NCBI GenBank assembly: GCA_041908445.1
Contig: JAYRFK010000036.1
Span: 81,401 to 145,400 of the forward strand
Reading direction: 5' to 3'
DNA length: 64,000 bases
Source of the DNA: JAEUJM01 sp041908445
GTDB lineage: Bacteria > Actinomycetota > Acidimicrobiia > Acidimicrobiales > DATDAH01
In this document: positions 1 to 7,442 of the stretch, in pieces
How positions within the stretch are numbered: the stretch's first letter is position 1
Layout of the letters: the number at the start of each line of letters is the position of its first letter
Notes under the pieces: model-generated
Databases searched by the model: none
What the model was told of the DNA's origin: nothing
Seen by the model: only the letters and a program-made list of their open reading frames with translations
Made by a program: the position numbers and the translations under genes

Positions 1-741
1 CTCCGAGCCTTCTTGCTGCGACCACAGCTGCGTGCCGTGGTCGGGCAACCAACGCCGCGCTTCGACCTGAACGCGGTGTTCACCCGGCGAGCGGTGGTGC
101 TCGTCCGGTTGCCGAAGGGCGAACTCGGCACCGACTCGGCACAGCTCCTCGGTTCCCTACTCATGGCGCACCTATGGCGTCTCAGCCTCGCCCGTACAGC
201 CATCTCCGCATCCAAGCGTCACCCGGTGTTCTTCTACCTTGACGAGTTCCAGGAGTTCCTCCGGCTCCCCGTCGACCTGGCCGACGCCTTGGTACAGGCA
301 CGCGGCCTCGGCGTTGGTCTGGTGCTGGCCCATCAGCACCTCGACCAACTCGACAAGACGGTGCGAGCCGCCGTACTCGCCAACACAGCCAGCCGGGTCG
401 CTTTCCGGCTCGACCACGACGACGCCTCGGTAATCGCTAAACGAAGCGGTGGTCGTCTGCGAGCAGCCGACCTGTCGGGTCTGGCCGCGTACGAGGCCTA
501 CGCCTCGCTTCTCGCCAACGGCGAACCAACACCGTACGGCTCAATCCAGACACTGCCGCTCGGCCCGCCACGACGCGACCCAGCTGTGGTGATCGCCCAG
601 AGTCGTGACCGCTACGGCGTCGAACGGTCCGAGACCGAAGCGACCCTCAGGGCCCTGATCGAGACCGGCGGCACCCCAGGCCAGCGAGGGCCGGCCGGGC
701 CGATCGGGGGCCGCAAGCGGTCCCCAGGAGACGAATCGTGA
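1..741 (+). CDS. TraG/VirD4-like conjugative coupling ATPase, C-terminal part (5' end outside window)
   Basis: The frame is open from base 1, so this is the tail of a longer protein. The visible part holds a Walker-B-like strand with acidic residues (FFYLDEFQEF, about residues 77-86), followed by the 'QARGLGVGLVLAHQHLDQL' segment and a short alpha/beta region typical of the RecA-fold motor domain of TraG/TraD/VirD4 and FtsK/HerA-type DNA pumps. Such proteins bring relaxase-DNA to the conjugation channel and hydrolyse ATP. The Walker A motif must lie upstream of the window. The stop at 739-741 overlaps the GTG of a small downstream gene, so the genes are translationally coupled. VirB4-like or HerA-like ATPases are alternatives; membership of the conjugative ATPase superfamily is firm. 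Confidence 0.8.
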   Translation, partial: LRAFLLRPQLRAVVGQPTPRFDLNAVFTRRAVVLVRLPKGELGTDSAQLLGSLLMAHLWRLSLARTAISASKRHPVFFYLDEFQEFLRLPVDLADALVQARGLGVGLVLAHQHLDQLDKTVRAAVLANTASRVAFRLDHDDASVIAKRSGGRLRAADLSGLAAYEAYASLLANGEPTPYGSIQTLPLGPPRRDPAVVIAQSRDRYGVERSETEATLRALIETGGTPGQRGPAGPIGGRKRSPGDES

Positions 742-905
742 ACGGTCTGACCCCCGGTGGCGGTGTACCGGTCGCCGTACCGGTCGCGTGGTCGAACCAT
801 CGCGCATCCGACCTGCTCAGCGGCCAGATCGCGCCGCCAAGCGTCGGGGACTGGTTCACTCCTTCGTTCGCTCACCAGCCGCATTCGATCGGAGTCCCAC
901 GATGA
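738..905 (+). CDS. Small translationally coupled protein of unknown function (55 aa)
   Basis: A 55-codon frame begins with GTG inside the previous stop (GTGA at 738-741) and ends with TGA inside the next start (ATGA at 902-905). An AGGAG sequence sits at 726-730, seven bases before the GTG. Four-base overlaps at both ends plus a Shine-Dalgarno make a real gene likely although it is short. The product begins MNGLTPGGGVPVAV, is rich in Pro, Gly, Val and Ser, has no Cys and no clear membrane segment, and matches no family I recognise. By position it would be co-translated with the coupling ATPase and the replication-relaxation protein, so a transfer or replication accessory role is possible but unproven. 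Confidence 0.6.
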   Translation: MNGLTPGGGVPVAVPVAWSNHRASDLLSGQIAPPSVGDWFTPSFAHQPHSIGVPR

Positions 906-1693
906 CTCCGACTCGACGCCGCCCCGATCTCAGCGACCGTGATCTGCTCGTCATGCGATTCCTCGCAGATACCGCTCTCGCCACAACAGACCAACTCGAG
1001 CGCCTGGCGTTCCCAGCAAGTCACGGGACCCAGTACACAGCGGCCCGACGGGCCCGACGAACCCTCGCTCGGCTGGTGGACCAAGGCCAGCTCTCTCGCC
1101 TCGACCGACGAGTCGGCGGGGTGCGATCGGGATCTACGAGTTACGTCTATCAACTTGCCACTGGAGGCCGACGCAGCCTTGGGCTCCCACGACGAGGACG
1201 CACGTACGAGCCCGGTGCACTGTTCATTTCGCACACCCTCGCTGCGGCCGACGTCCACGTCGAGCTCCTCGAAGCCGAGCGTCGAGGCGATCTGGTCGAC
1301 TTGAACGTGGAGCATGAGCCAACCCGACGGTTCGCCACACCGAGCGGAATCGAACGGCTCACGCCAGATCTCCTCGTCGAGGTCACCACCGCGGACGGGT
1401 GGGAGCTGCGCTGGTTCGTCGAGATCGACCGAGGCACGGAGCACCTACCAACGGTGCTGCGCAAGTGCCGCACCTACGAGCGCTACTGGCGGTCCGGACG
1501 CGAGGCCGACCACCACGAAGTGTTCCCTCGCGTCCTGTGGAGCGTCCCGGACAAGCGGCGAGCTCGGGCCATCGAGACAGCCATCGTCGAGAGCCGTGGA
1601 TTGGCCGGCGACCTGCACCGGGTCGCTACCGCGGAGGACACCGCAGCCGTCATCACCAACAGCAACGACAACCCGGAAGGAGGTCAACCATGA
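902..1693 (+). CDS. Replication-relaxation family protein
   Basis: A 263-residue protein resembling the actinobacterial replication-relaxation family (PF13814). The N-terminal ~100 residues look like a winged helix (DRDLLVMRFLADTALATTDQL then a basic helix). The C-terminal half has a PD-(D/E)xK-nuclease-like pattern: PDLLVE, then WFVEIDRGTEHLP, then a Lys-containing helix (LRKCRTYERYW). Members are found on plasmids and integrative elements beside TraG-type genes and are thought to act in replication or DNA processing. The start at 902 is preferred over an upstream in-frame ATG at 788 because GGAG sits at 891-894 and the ATGA overlaps the upstream small gene. The stop overlaps the methyltransferase start at 1690. 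The nuclease role is inference. Confidence 0.75.
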   Translation: MTPTRRRPDLSDRDLLVMRFLADTALATTDQLERLAFPASHGTQYTAARRARRTLARLVDQGQLSRLDRRVGGVRSGSTSYVYQLATGGRRSLGLPRRGRTYEPGALFISHTLAAADVHVELLEAERRGDLVDLNVEHEPTRRFATPSGIERLTPDLLVEVTTADGWELRWFVEIDRGTEHLPTVLRKCRTYERYWRSGREADHHEVFPRVLWSVPDKRRARAIETAIVESRGLAGDLHRVATAEDTAAVITNSNDNPEGGQP

Positions 1694-2736
1694 ACACCAA
1701 CCCAACCCCAACTGCAGCAGAGCTGCCCATCAACAAGGTCGTCGTCGGCGATGCCGCAAAGCGGCTCAGACGCCTGCCCGCCGCGTCGGTCGACACCGTG
1801 GTGACCTCCCCGCCCTACTTCTTGCTGCGCGACTACGGCGTCGACGGCCAGCTCGGCCTGGAGGACACCGTTTCGGGATGGGTCGACCATCTCGTCGACG
1901 TCCTCGACGAGGTCGCCCGCGTGCTCAAGCCGCAAGGGTCGGTGTGGCTCAATCTCGGAGACACCTACGCCCGTCAACCCCAACACGGTGCGACCGCCAA
2001 GAGCTTGGTCCTCGGCCCCGAGAAGCTGCTCCTCGCCCTGTCCGATCGAGGCTGGATCGTCAGGAACAAGGTGGTGTGGGCCAAACCCAACCCGCTGCCC
2101 GCTTCGGTACGGGATCGGCTCAACACCACCTGGGAGCCGCTGTTCCTGCTGACCCGCCAGCGCGACTACTTCTTCGACCTCGACGCCATCCGCATCCCGC
2201 CCCGGTCGACCCTCGCCGGGCCCACGAAGGCGGGGGCCACCACCAAGTACGGGGTCCGAGCCAAGGGACGGCCCGAGTGGTCAGGGCCGCTGGCCGGCAA
2301 CAACTCGGGCCTGGAAAAGATGAAGGCACGAGGGCTCGCGTCGCATCCCCTCGGCAAGAACCCCGGCGATGTTTGGACCATCCCGACCGCGGCCTACCGA
2401 GGAGCGCACTTCGCAACGTTCCCCGAAGCGCTCGTCGAACGACCGCTCAAGGCAACGTGCCCGGAACGGGTCTGTCGCACCTGCGGCGGCGCCTGGCACC
2501 GGGCACCTGTCGAACGATCGCTCGGCACGCTTGCGGTGCTCGGCCAACTCCGCAAGTCCTGCGGCTGCTCAGATCCGTCCTGGCAGCCGGGCACCGTGCT
2601 CGACCCGTTCCTCGGTGCTGGCACGGTTGGCGTCGTGGCCGAGCGGCTCAACCGGCGGTGGTTCGGCATCGAGCTCAACGCCGCCTATGCGCGTCAGGCC
2701 GGAGCCCGCGTCCGCGAGCGGCGGGCAGCGCCATGA
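1690..2736 (+). CDS. Site-specific DNA methyltransferase (N4-cytosine/N6-adenine type)
   Basis: A 348-residue AdoMet-dependent DNA methyltransferase. The catalytic motif IV (TSPPYFLLRDYG, about residues 38-49) comes first, then a target-recognition region, then the AdoMet-binding motif I (LDPFLGAGTVG) near the C-terminus. This order defines the beta class; SPPY is common in both N4-cytosine and N6-adenine enzymes, so the modified base is unclear. A Cys cluster (CPERVCRTCGG and later SCGCSD) in the recognition region suggests a bound zinc. The start at 1690 has AAGGAGG upstream and overlaps the previous stop. No restriction endonuclease is adjacent, so it is an orphan enzyme, probably shielding the element from host restriction together with ArdA. 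Confidence 0.88.
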   Translation: MNTNPTPTAAELPINKVVVGDAAKRLRRLPAASVDTVVTSPPYFLLRDYGVDGQLGLEDTVSGWVDHLVDVLDEVARVLKPQGSVWLNLGDTYARQPQHGATAKSLVLGPEKLLLALSDRGWIVRNKVVWAKPNPLPASVRDRLNTTWEPLFLLTRQRDYFFDLDAIRIPPRSTLAGPTKAGATTKYGVRAKGRPEWSGPLAGNNSGLEKMKARGLASHPLGKNPGDVWTIPTAAYRGAHFATFPEALVERPLKATCPERVCRTCGGAWHRAPVERSLGTLAVLGQLRKSCGCSDPSWQPGTVLDPFLGAGTVGVVAERLNRRWFGIELNAAYARQAGARVRERRAAP

Positions 2737-2820
2737 GCCGCGGCCTCGTCGGTGGTCAGCGGCCGGTACCCAAACCCCAAACAGGGGTTGCCGGTCGCAT
2801 CCACCGAGGAGGTGGTTCCC

Positions 2821-3165
2821 ATGTCCGACAAGGACACCCCATCAGAGGAGCGGAAGGTCAAGACGTTGGCCATCCGCTTGGACCCGGAGCTTCACGCCCA
2901 GTTGAGCGTCATCGCCCAGCTGAGCGGCTCCACCATCACCGACGAGATCCGCACCGCCATCTCCACTCACGTGGAGAACAGGGCGACCAACGACGACCTC
3001 GCCGGAGCGGCAGCAGAACTGCTCGAGGAGATCGAGCGTGACGCCGCCGCCCGCCGCGCGGCACTCACCGGCCTGCTCAACCAGACCGGCGCCGACACGA
3101 CGGACAAGCCCGCCCGCACCCGCGGACGGAAGGCCACCACCGGGGACACGTCAGCCACCAGCTGA
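2821..3165 (+). CDS. Ribbon-helix-helix DNA-binding protein
   Basis: A 114-residue protein with a short ribbon-helix-helix core: strand VKTLAIRLDPEL (about residues 13-24), helix HAQLSVIAQLSGS, then a second helix TITDEIRTAISTHVEN. A Glu-rich helix and a disordered, basic, Thr/Ala-rich tail follow. RHH proteins on mobile elements act as autorepressors, plasmid-control regulators, relaxosome accessory factors or excisionase-like factors; sequence alone does not say which. A strong GAGGAGG precedes the ATG. The gene is separated from the methyltransferase by about 85 bp and from ardA by about 150 bp, the latter containing a GC-rich 7-bp hairpin (3269-3288) upstream of the ardA ribosome-binding site. 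Confidence 0.7.
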   Translation: MSDKDTPSEERKVKTLAIRLDPELHAQLSVIAQLSGSTITDEIRTAISTHVENRATNDDLAGAAAELLEEIERDAAARRAALTGLLNQTGADTTDKPARTRGRKATTGDTSATS

Positions 3166-3313
3166 CCCAACCCCACACCCCCGGGTGCGCCAACGGCAGG
3201 GGCGGCTTGGACGAGCGCGGTACTCCCGCAGCTCGACAAGCCGCCACCTGTCGCACCAACCGACAACAGCCCCGCCTCGCCGCGGGGCACCAGCCAACGG
3301 AAAGGAGGCACCC

Positions 3314-3922
3314 ATGAGCGACACCACAGAACAGGAACCAACCGCGGAGACCCGAGCTGACACACCACCGAGGATCTACGTCGCCAGCCTCAGCGACTAC
3401 AACGCCGGCACCCTGCACGGCGTCTGGCTCCAAGCCGACCAAGACCCCGACGACATTCGCGAAGGCATCGGCAAGATGCTCGCCGACTCACCGACGACTC
3501 GCCGCTACGGCGACGTCGCAGAGGAGTACGCCATCCACGACTACGAGAACTTCGGAGCCGTCCGCCTCGACGAGAACGAACCCATTGACCGTGTCACCGC
3601 CCTCGCCAGAGGCATCAGCACCCACGGCACAGCCTTCGCCTACTGGTGGGAAATGGACCCACCCACCGAGACAAGCGACGACACCGAACTCGAATCCGCC
3701 TTCGAGGAGCACTACCTCGGCGACTACGACTCGGTCACCGAGTACGGACGTCAACTACTCGACGACCTCGGCTTCGACCCCGACGAACTCCCCGGCATCC
3801 CCGAAGGCCTACGCCCCTACGTCAGCCTCGATGTCGAGGCCTGGGTGCGAGACATGCAGTACGGCGGAGAGATCCGCACCGCCCCCAGTGAGCGAGGCGT
3901 ACATGTCTTCAGCTGCTTCTAA
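3314..3922 (+). CDS. ardA: Antirestriction protein ArdA
   Basis: A 202-residue acidic protein of the ArdA family (PF07275). The family opening is clear: IYVASLSDYNAGTLHGVW near residue 20, followed by EEYAIHDYENFG and a highly acidic C-terminal half. ArdA dimers mimic bent B-form DNA and inhibit type I restriction-modification enzymes, protecting incoming conjugative DNA. AAAGGAGG lies directly before the ATG. About 20 N-terminal residues (Thr/Glu rich) precede the conserved start of the fold, which may be a real extension. With the orphan methyltransferase upstream it forms an anti-restriction module of the element. Confidence 0.93.
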   Translation: MSDTTEQEPTAETRADTPPRIYVASLSDYNAGTLHGVWLQADQDPDDIREGIGKMLADSPTTRRYGDVAEEYAIHDYENFGAVRLDENEPIDRVTALARGISTHGTAFAYWWEMDPPTETSDDTELESAFEEHYLGDYDSVTEYGRQLLDDLGFDPDELPGIPEGLRPYVSLDVEAWVRDMQYGGEIRTAPSERGVHVFSCF

Positions 3923-3997
3923 AACGGAATCTCAGAACGTTGTAGAATTGACAATCTTCTTCGTGATTTCGCTGCTCTTTGAGACAATAGATGCAGC
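3923..3997 (+). promoter_or_regulatory. AT-rich promoter/operator region before the XRE gene
   Basis: This 75-bp spacer is the most AT-rich stretch of the window. It contains a perfect TTGACA (3948-3953) embedded in an imperfect 15-bp dyad (TTGT...ACAA, 3940-3954), and a GACAAT hexamer (3983-3988) ten bases before the ATG at 3998. No Shine-Dalgarno is present, so the XRE transcript may be nearly leaderless. TTGACA and GACAAT are too far apart to be one standard promoter; the dyad may be an operator. Exact promoter elements are uncertain. Confidence 0.45.
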
Positions 3998-4432
3998 ATG
4001 GCAATGTCGGACGAATACAACATCAAGCCGGGCAGAGAACACCTGCCGATCGAACGACCGATCTACTTCAGCGGCGATCTCTTCGGTGACTTCATCCGCC
4101 AGCGGCGAACCGAACTCGGACTCAGCCTGCGCCAGGTCGAGCAACGCACCGGAATCCACAACTCACGGCTCTCCCGCTGGGAACGCGGTGAACAAAAGCC
4201 TGAGAGCGCCGACCTGCTGCCACGCCTCGCTGCCGCCCTGGAAGTGCCGGTGGCCGATCTCTGCCAGCGCGCCGGCCAGGAACTCACGGACTCACTGCCG
4301 CACATCCACCCCTACCTCCACACCAAGTACGGCACCCACCTCCCAGCAGCGGTCCTACGCGACCTCGTCGAACACTGCGAGAACGTCCTCACCAACCACG
4401 GCATCCAGATCACCACGACCGAGGCCGTGTGA
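3998..4432 (+). CDS. XRE-family helix-turn-helix regulator
   Basis: A 144-residue protein with a Cro/C1-type helix-turn-helix at about residues 26-85: GDFIRQRRTELGLSLRQVEQ, then RLSRWERGEQKP, then a helix with LPRLAAALEVPVADL. The C-terminal ~55 residues contain conserved-looking His/Tyr residues (HIHPYLHTKYG) and may be a dimerisation or sensing region. The gene sits directly upstream of the serine recombinase (27-bp gap) behind its own AT-rich promoter, a usual place for an element's maintenance/excision switch. A second ATG at 4004 is an alternative start. Its targets are unknown; autorepression and control of the recombinase are inferences. Confidence 0.82.
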   Translation: MAMSDEYNIKPGREHLPIERPIYFSGDLFGDFIRQRRTELGLSLRQVEQRTGIHNSRLSRWERGEQKPESADLLPRLAAALEVPVADLCQRAGQELTDSLPHIHPYLHTKYGTHLPAAVLRDLVEHCENVLTNHGIQITTTEAV

Positions 4433-4459
4433 GATCACGACCATGAAAGGGGGAACACC

Positions 4460-7279
4460 ATGACAGCGAGCCGAACCAACCCGAAGGCCGCCACCGGGCC
4501 CGCCCGGTTGCGGACCGACGAATCCTTCGCCATAGCTGGGGGGACGACCGCCGCCGATCCGGGAGAACCGCCCATGAGAACCGCCCAGAACGACCACGAA
4601 GACGGGACCGCCGCGCGCGGTCCCGAGTCATCCACGGAGGTCGCCAACCTTCGGGCCGTGATCTACCTGCGTGTCTCGACCGAACGCCAAGCACGCTCAG
4701 GTGGCGAACCGGAGGGCTACTCGATCCCAGCCCAACGCGACGCGGCCATTCGCAAGGCCGAGTCCCTCGGAGCCCAGGTGGTCGACGAGTTCGTCGACGC
4801 GGGAGCCAGCGCCAAGACCGCCGACCGCGCCGCACTCCAGTCCATGCTCGCCCGACTGAAAGAGCTGCAGGACATCGACTTCGTGATCGTTCACAAGATC
4901 GACCGGCTCGCACGGAACCGGCTCGACGACGTCCTGATCATGGCGGCGATCGAGCAGGCAGGCGCGTCGCTCGTGTCGTGCTCCGAGAACATCGACGAGT
5001 CGCCCCAAGGCAGGCTCATGCACGGGATCATGGCGTCGATGGCCGAGTTCTACAGCTCGAACCTCGCCACCGAAGCAAAGAAGGGGTTACACAAGAAGGC
5101 CGCCAGGGGCGGCACCCCAGGTCCTGCGCCCATCGGTTACCTGAACATCATCAAGACGATCGAGGGCGAGCCGAAGCCGTCCATCGGGATCGACCCCGAA
5201 CGTGGTCCACACATCCGCTGGGCGTACGAGTCCTACGCAACCGGCGACTGGTCAATTTCGGAGTTGACCAGCGAGTTGGAACGACGAGGACTGCGTTCGA
5301 GACCGACGCGGCGCTACGTCGGCAAGCCCCTCAACCGAAGCCAGGTACACCGCGTTCTCTCCAGCCGTTACTACATCGGCATGGTCACTTACGGCGGGGT
5401 CACCTACCAGGGCACACACGAGCCGCTCATCGACGACGAGACCTTCCAACAGGTCCAAGACGCTCTCAGCGGCCGCAAGGTCGCTGGTGATCGGTCCTGG
5501 AAGCGCCAGCAGTACCTCAAGGGCACCGTTCGCTGCGACCGCTGCGGCGAACGCCTCGGGTTCGGACACAACACCGGGCGCGGTGGCACCTACGCCTACT
5601 TCTTCTGCCTTGGTCGCCACCGCAAGCGCACAGCCTGTGACCTGCCCTACCTCCGCGCACAGGGCGTCGAAGCAGCGGTCGAGACCGAATGGGACAAGGT
5701 CACCTTCACCGCCGACGAATCTGAACACACCCGACGGATCGTCGAGAAGGAACTCGACGAGCGCCGATCGAGCGACCGCCTGACCATCAAGGAACAAGCC
5801 ACAAGGCTCCGCAGGCTCGACGCCCAGCGCGAGAAGCTCCTCGATGCCTGGATGGAGGGCCTCATCAACAAGGCCGACTTCACGACCCGCCAGACCCGCC
5901 TCGAAGGGGAGACCACAGACGCCAAGCGACTTCTCGCCGCTGCCCAGATCTCACACGAAGGCGTACTCGCCGTCGTCGACACCTGCGTCAAGCTCCTCCA
6001 ATACGCCGGAGTGCTCTACCGCCAGATGCCAGACGACAGCCGGCAGACCTTCAATCAGGCCCGCTACGACGCCATCTACATCGATACCGACGACTCAGGC
6101 ACCCCGATCGTCACACGAACCGACATCGTGCCGATTCTCGCCGAGGTCGAGTCAGTCGTCCGACCCCACCTCAGTCCGGCCTCGTCACAGCCGCAGAAGG
6201 CGCGGGACCAGGCCCGCCGAGCCAGCTACCACCACGCCACCACCTCGGGTCGACGCGACGGCACCCGCCACAGCGCCGCCGCCGAGAATCGCCGCCGATC
6301 AGAACAGAACCCCAGCAACCTCAACGACGACCTGGGTTCCAACCTGACCAACTTGGCGGAGGGAGCGGGATTCGAACCCGCGGGACCTTGCGGCCCACTG
6401 GTTTTCAAGACCAGCGCATTCGTCCGCTCTGCCATCCCTCCAGAGCGGCGAGGGTACCCGTCGACAGGGCGCCACCGAAGCGGGATGATCGGCGCACAAC
6501 ACGACGTGGGGGGCGACGACCAGAGGAGGTCGAGCCATGGTGAGCGCCGACGAGATCCGGGACGGGCAGCGGGCGGCGTGGGACGGGCTGTCCGCCGCGT
6601 GGGAGAAGTGGGACGGCATCATCACCGCCCAGCTGGCGCCGCTGACCGACGCCATGGTCGAGGACCTCGATCTCGCGGCGGACCAGCAGCACCTCGACAT
6701 CGCCTCGGGGACCGGCGAGCCGGGGCTCACGATCGCCCGGCGCTGCCCCGAGGGCCGCGTCGTGCTCACCGACCTGTCGCCCGAGATGCTCGGGGTCGCG
6801 GCGCGACGGGCCGCGGCGCAGGGCATCACCAACGTCGAGAGCCGGGTGTGCAGCGCCGACGACCTGCCGTTCGCCGACGGCTCGTTCGACAGCGTCTCCG
6901 TGCGGCTCGGCTTCATGTTCTTCCCCGACCTCGGCGCCGCGGCGGCCGAGCTCGTCCGGGTGCTGCGGCCCGGTGGGCGGTTGAGCGCGGCGGTCTGGGT
7001 GCACCCCGATCGCAACCCGTGGACGAGCGTGGCCATGGCCGCGATCGCCACCGAGGTCGAGCTGCCGCCGCCCGACCCGGACCGCCCGAACATGTACCGC
7101 TGCGGGGCGCCCGGCGCGGTGGCGGCGCTCTACGAGGCGGCGGGGCTGGTCGACGTCGCCGAGCGCGACGTCGAGGTGGAGCTCGTCACCGACTCCCCCG
7201 AGGAGTACTGGGCGGTGCTGAGCGAGCACGTCTCCCTCGCCCAGGCGGCGCTCCGCCAGGTCGACGCCGCCGCCCGTGA
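4460..7279 (+). CDS. Large serine recombinase (integrase); frame runs through the att site into host DNA
   Basis: The first ~630 codons encode a large serine recombinase: resolvase-type catalytic domain with the nucleophile in YLRVSTERQ (Ser73) and the Arg-containing VIVHKIDRLARNRLDD, then a recombinase domain (to about residue 330), a zinc ribbon (CDRCGERL...C...C, about residues 355-395) and a coiled-coil-rich tail. It integrates and excises the element. The start at 4460 follows AAAGGGGG; ATG 4574 is an alternative. Oddly, no stop occurs before the tRNA-Ser gene: the frame continues antisense through the tRNA and out of frame through the next methyltransferase to 7279. Only the part to about 6350 belongs to the element; in the excised circle the C-terminus would be read from the element's other end. 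Confidence 0.85.
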   Translation: MTASRTNPKAATGPARLRTDESFAIAGGTTAADPGEPPMRTAQNDHEDGTAARGPESSTEVANLRAVIYLRVSTERQARSGGEPEGYSIPAQRDAAIRKAESLGAQVVDEFVDAGASAKTADRAALQSMLARLKELQDIDFVIVHKIDRLARNRLDDVLIMAAIEQAGASLVSCSENIDESPQGRLMHGIMASMAEFYSSNLATEAKKGLHKKAARGGTPGPAPIGYLNIIKTIEGEPKPSIGIDPERGPHIRWAYESYATGDWSISELTSELERRGLRSRPTRRYVGKPLNRSQVHRVLSSRYYIGMVTYGGVTYQGTHEPLIDDETFQQVQDALSGRKVAGDRSWKRQQYLKGTVRCDRCGERLGFGHNTGRGGTYAYFFCLGRHRKRTACDLPYLRAQGVEAAVETEWDKVTFTADESEHTRRIVEKELDERRSSDRLTIKEQATRLRRLDAQREKLLDAWMEGLINKADFTTRQTRLEGETTDAKRLLAAAQISHEGVLAVVDTCVKLLQYAGVLYRQMPDDSRQTFNQARYDAIYIDTDDSGTPIVTRTDIVPILAEVESVVRPHLSPASSQPQKARDQARRASYHHATTSGRRDGTRHSAAAENRRRSEQNPSNLNDDLGSNLTNLAEGAGFEPAGPCGPLVFKTSAFVRSAIPPERRGYPSTGRHRSGMIGAQHDVGGDDQRRSSHGERRRDPGRAAGGVGRAVRRVGEVGRHHHRPAGAADRRHGRGPRSRGGPAAPRHRLGDRRAGAHDRPALPRGPRRAHRPVARDARGRGATGRGAGHHQRREPGVQRRRPAVRRRLVRQRLRAARLHVLPRPRRRGGRARPGAAARWAVERGGLGAPRSQPVDERGHGRDRHRGRAAAARPGPPEHVPLRGARRGGGALRGGGAGRRRRARRRGGARHRLPRGVLGGAERARLPRPGGAPPGRRRRP
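6354..6441 (-). tRNA. tRNA-Ser(UGA)
   Basis: An 88-nt cloverleaf on the minus strand with a 7-bp acceptor stem (GGAGGGA/TCCCTCC), anticodon loop CTTGAAA giving anticodon UGA, a long variable arm (GGGCCGCAAGGTCCC) typical of serine tRNAs, a T-loop GGTTCGAATCC and an encoded CCA end. Its 3' end abuts the serine-recombinase element, so the 3' half is the likely attachment core. The tRNA is intact. Confidence 0.97.
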
Positions 7280-7397
7280 CCGCATGCAGGAGGCAGCCGT
7301 CGAGGGTGTCCGCCCGTACCAGAGTGCCGACGGCCGGGTCCGCGTCCCTGGCGTCGGCCGGGTCGTCGTCGGCACCCGCCCGCCGGCGCCGGCCTGA
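6537..7397 (+). CDS. Class I SAM-dependent methyltransferase
   Basis: A 286-residue methyltransferase with the Rossmann-type AdoMet site: motif I LDIASGTGEPGLTIARR (about residues 58-74), acidic strand end VVLTDLSPEML, ADDLPFADGSFDSV (motif for the adenine-contacting region and post-motif), and VRVLRPGGRLSAAVW. It resembles UbiE/Coq5-like small-molecule methyltransferases, but the substrate cannot be told. AGAGGAGG at 6522-6529 fixes the ATG at 6537. This is the first chromosomal gene beyond the element, transcribed away from tRNA-Ser. An inverted repeat follows the stop and separates it from the convergent prephenate enzyme gene. The out-of-frame tail of the serine recombinase frame overlaps it. 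Confidence 0.85.
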   Translation: MVSADEIRDGQRAAWDGLSAAWEKWDGIITAQLAPLTDAMVEDLDLAADQQHLDIASGTGEPGLTIARRCPEGRVVLTDLSPEMLGVAARRAAAQGITNVESRVCSADDLPFADGSFDSVSVRLGFMFFPDLGAAAAELVRVLRPGGRLSAAVWVHPDRNPWTSVAMAAIATEVELPPPDPDRPNMYRCGAPGAVAALYEAAGLVDVAERDVEVELVTDSPEEYWAVLSEHVSLAQAALRQVDAAARDRMQEAAVEGVRPYQSADGRVRVPGVGRVVVGTRPPAPA

Positions 7398-7402
7398 TCC
7401 CC

Positions 7403-7426
7403 GCCGGCGTTCAGGTGAACGCCGGC
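7403..7426. terminator. Bidirectional hairpin between convergent genes
   Basis: A perfect 11-bp inverted repeat (GCCGGCGTTCA / TGAACGCCGGC) with a 2-nt spacer lies between the stops of two convergent genes. There is no T tract, so it may act as a structural or Rho-assisted terminator. Confidence 0.6.
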
Positions 7427-7442
7427 CCGGGTGCCGGCGCGG

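Larger units (their letters stand above)
1..6353. mobile_element. Right end of an integrative (conjugative/mobilisable) element at tRNA-Ser
   Basis: A block of plus-strand genes with plasmid/ICE functions (TraG/VirD4-type ATPase, replication-relaxation protein, orphan DNA methyltransferase, ribbon-helix-helix protein, ArdA, XRE repressor, large serine recombinase) ends exactly at the 3' end of a tRNA-Ser gene. Tight ATGA/GTGA overlaps and a more AT-tolerant codon use set it apart from the GC-rich chromosome beginning at about 6440. The left end lies outside the window, so attL, any relaxase and the full length cannot be seen. The tRNA-side boundary is inferred from gene content and from the recombinase reading into the tRNA, not from a visible duplicated att core. 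Confidence 0.8.

Noticed and set aside
2733..3041. ATGA-overlapping frame after the methyltransferase stop (start 2733)
   Set aside because: It runs out of frame through the RHH gene, which has its own strong ribosome-binding site; the product is Arg/Gly/Pro-rich as expected of a shadow frame.
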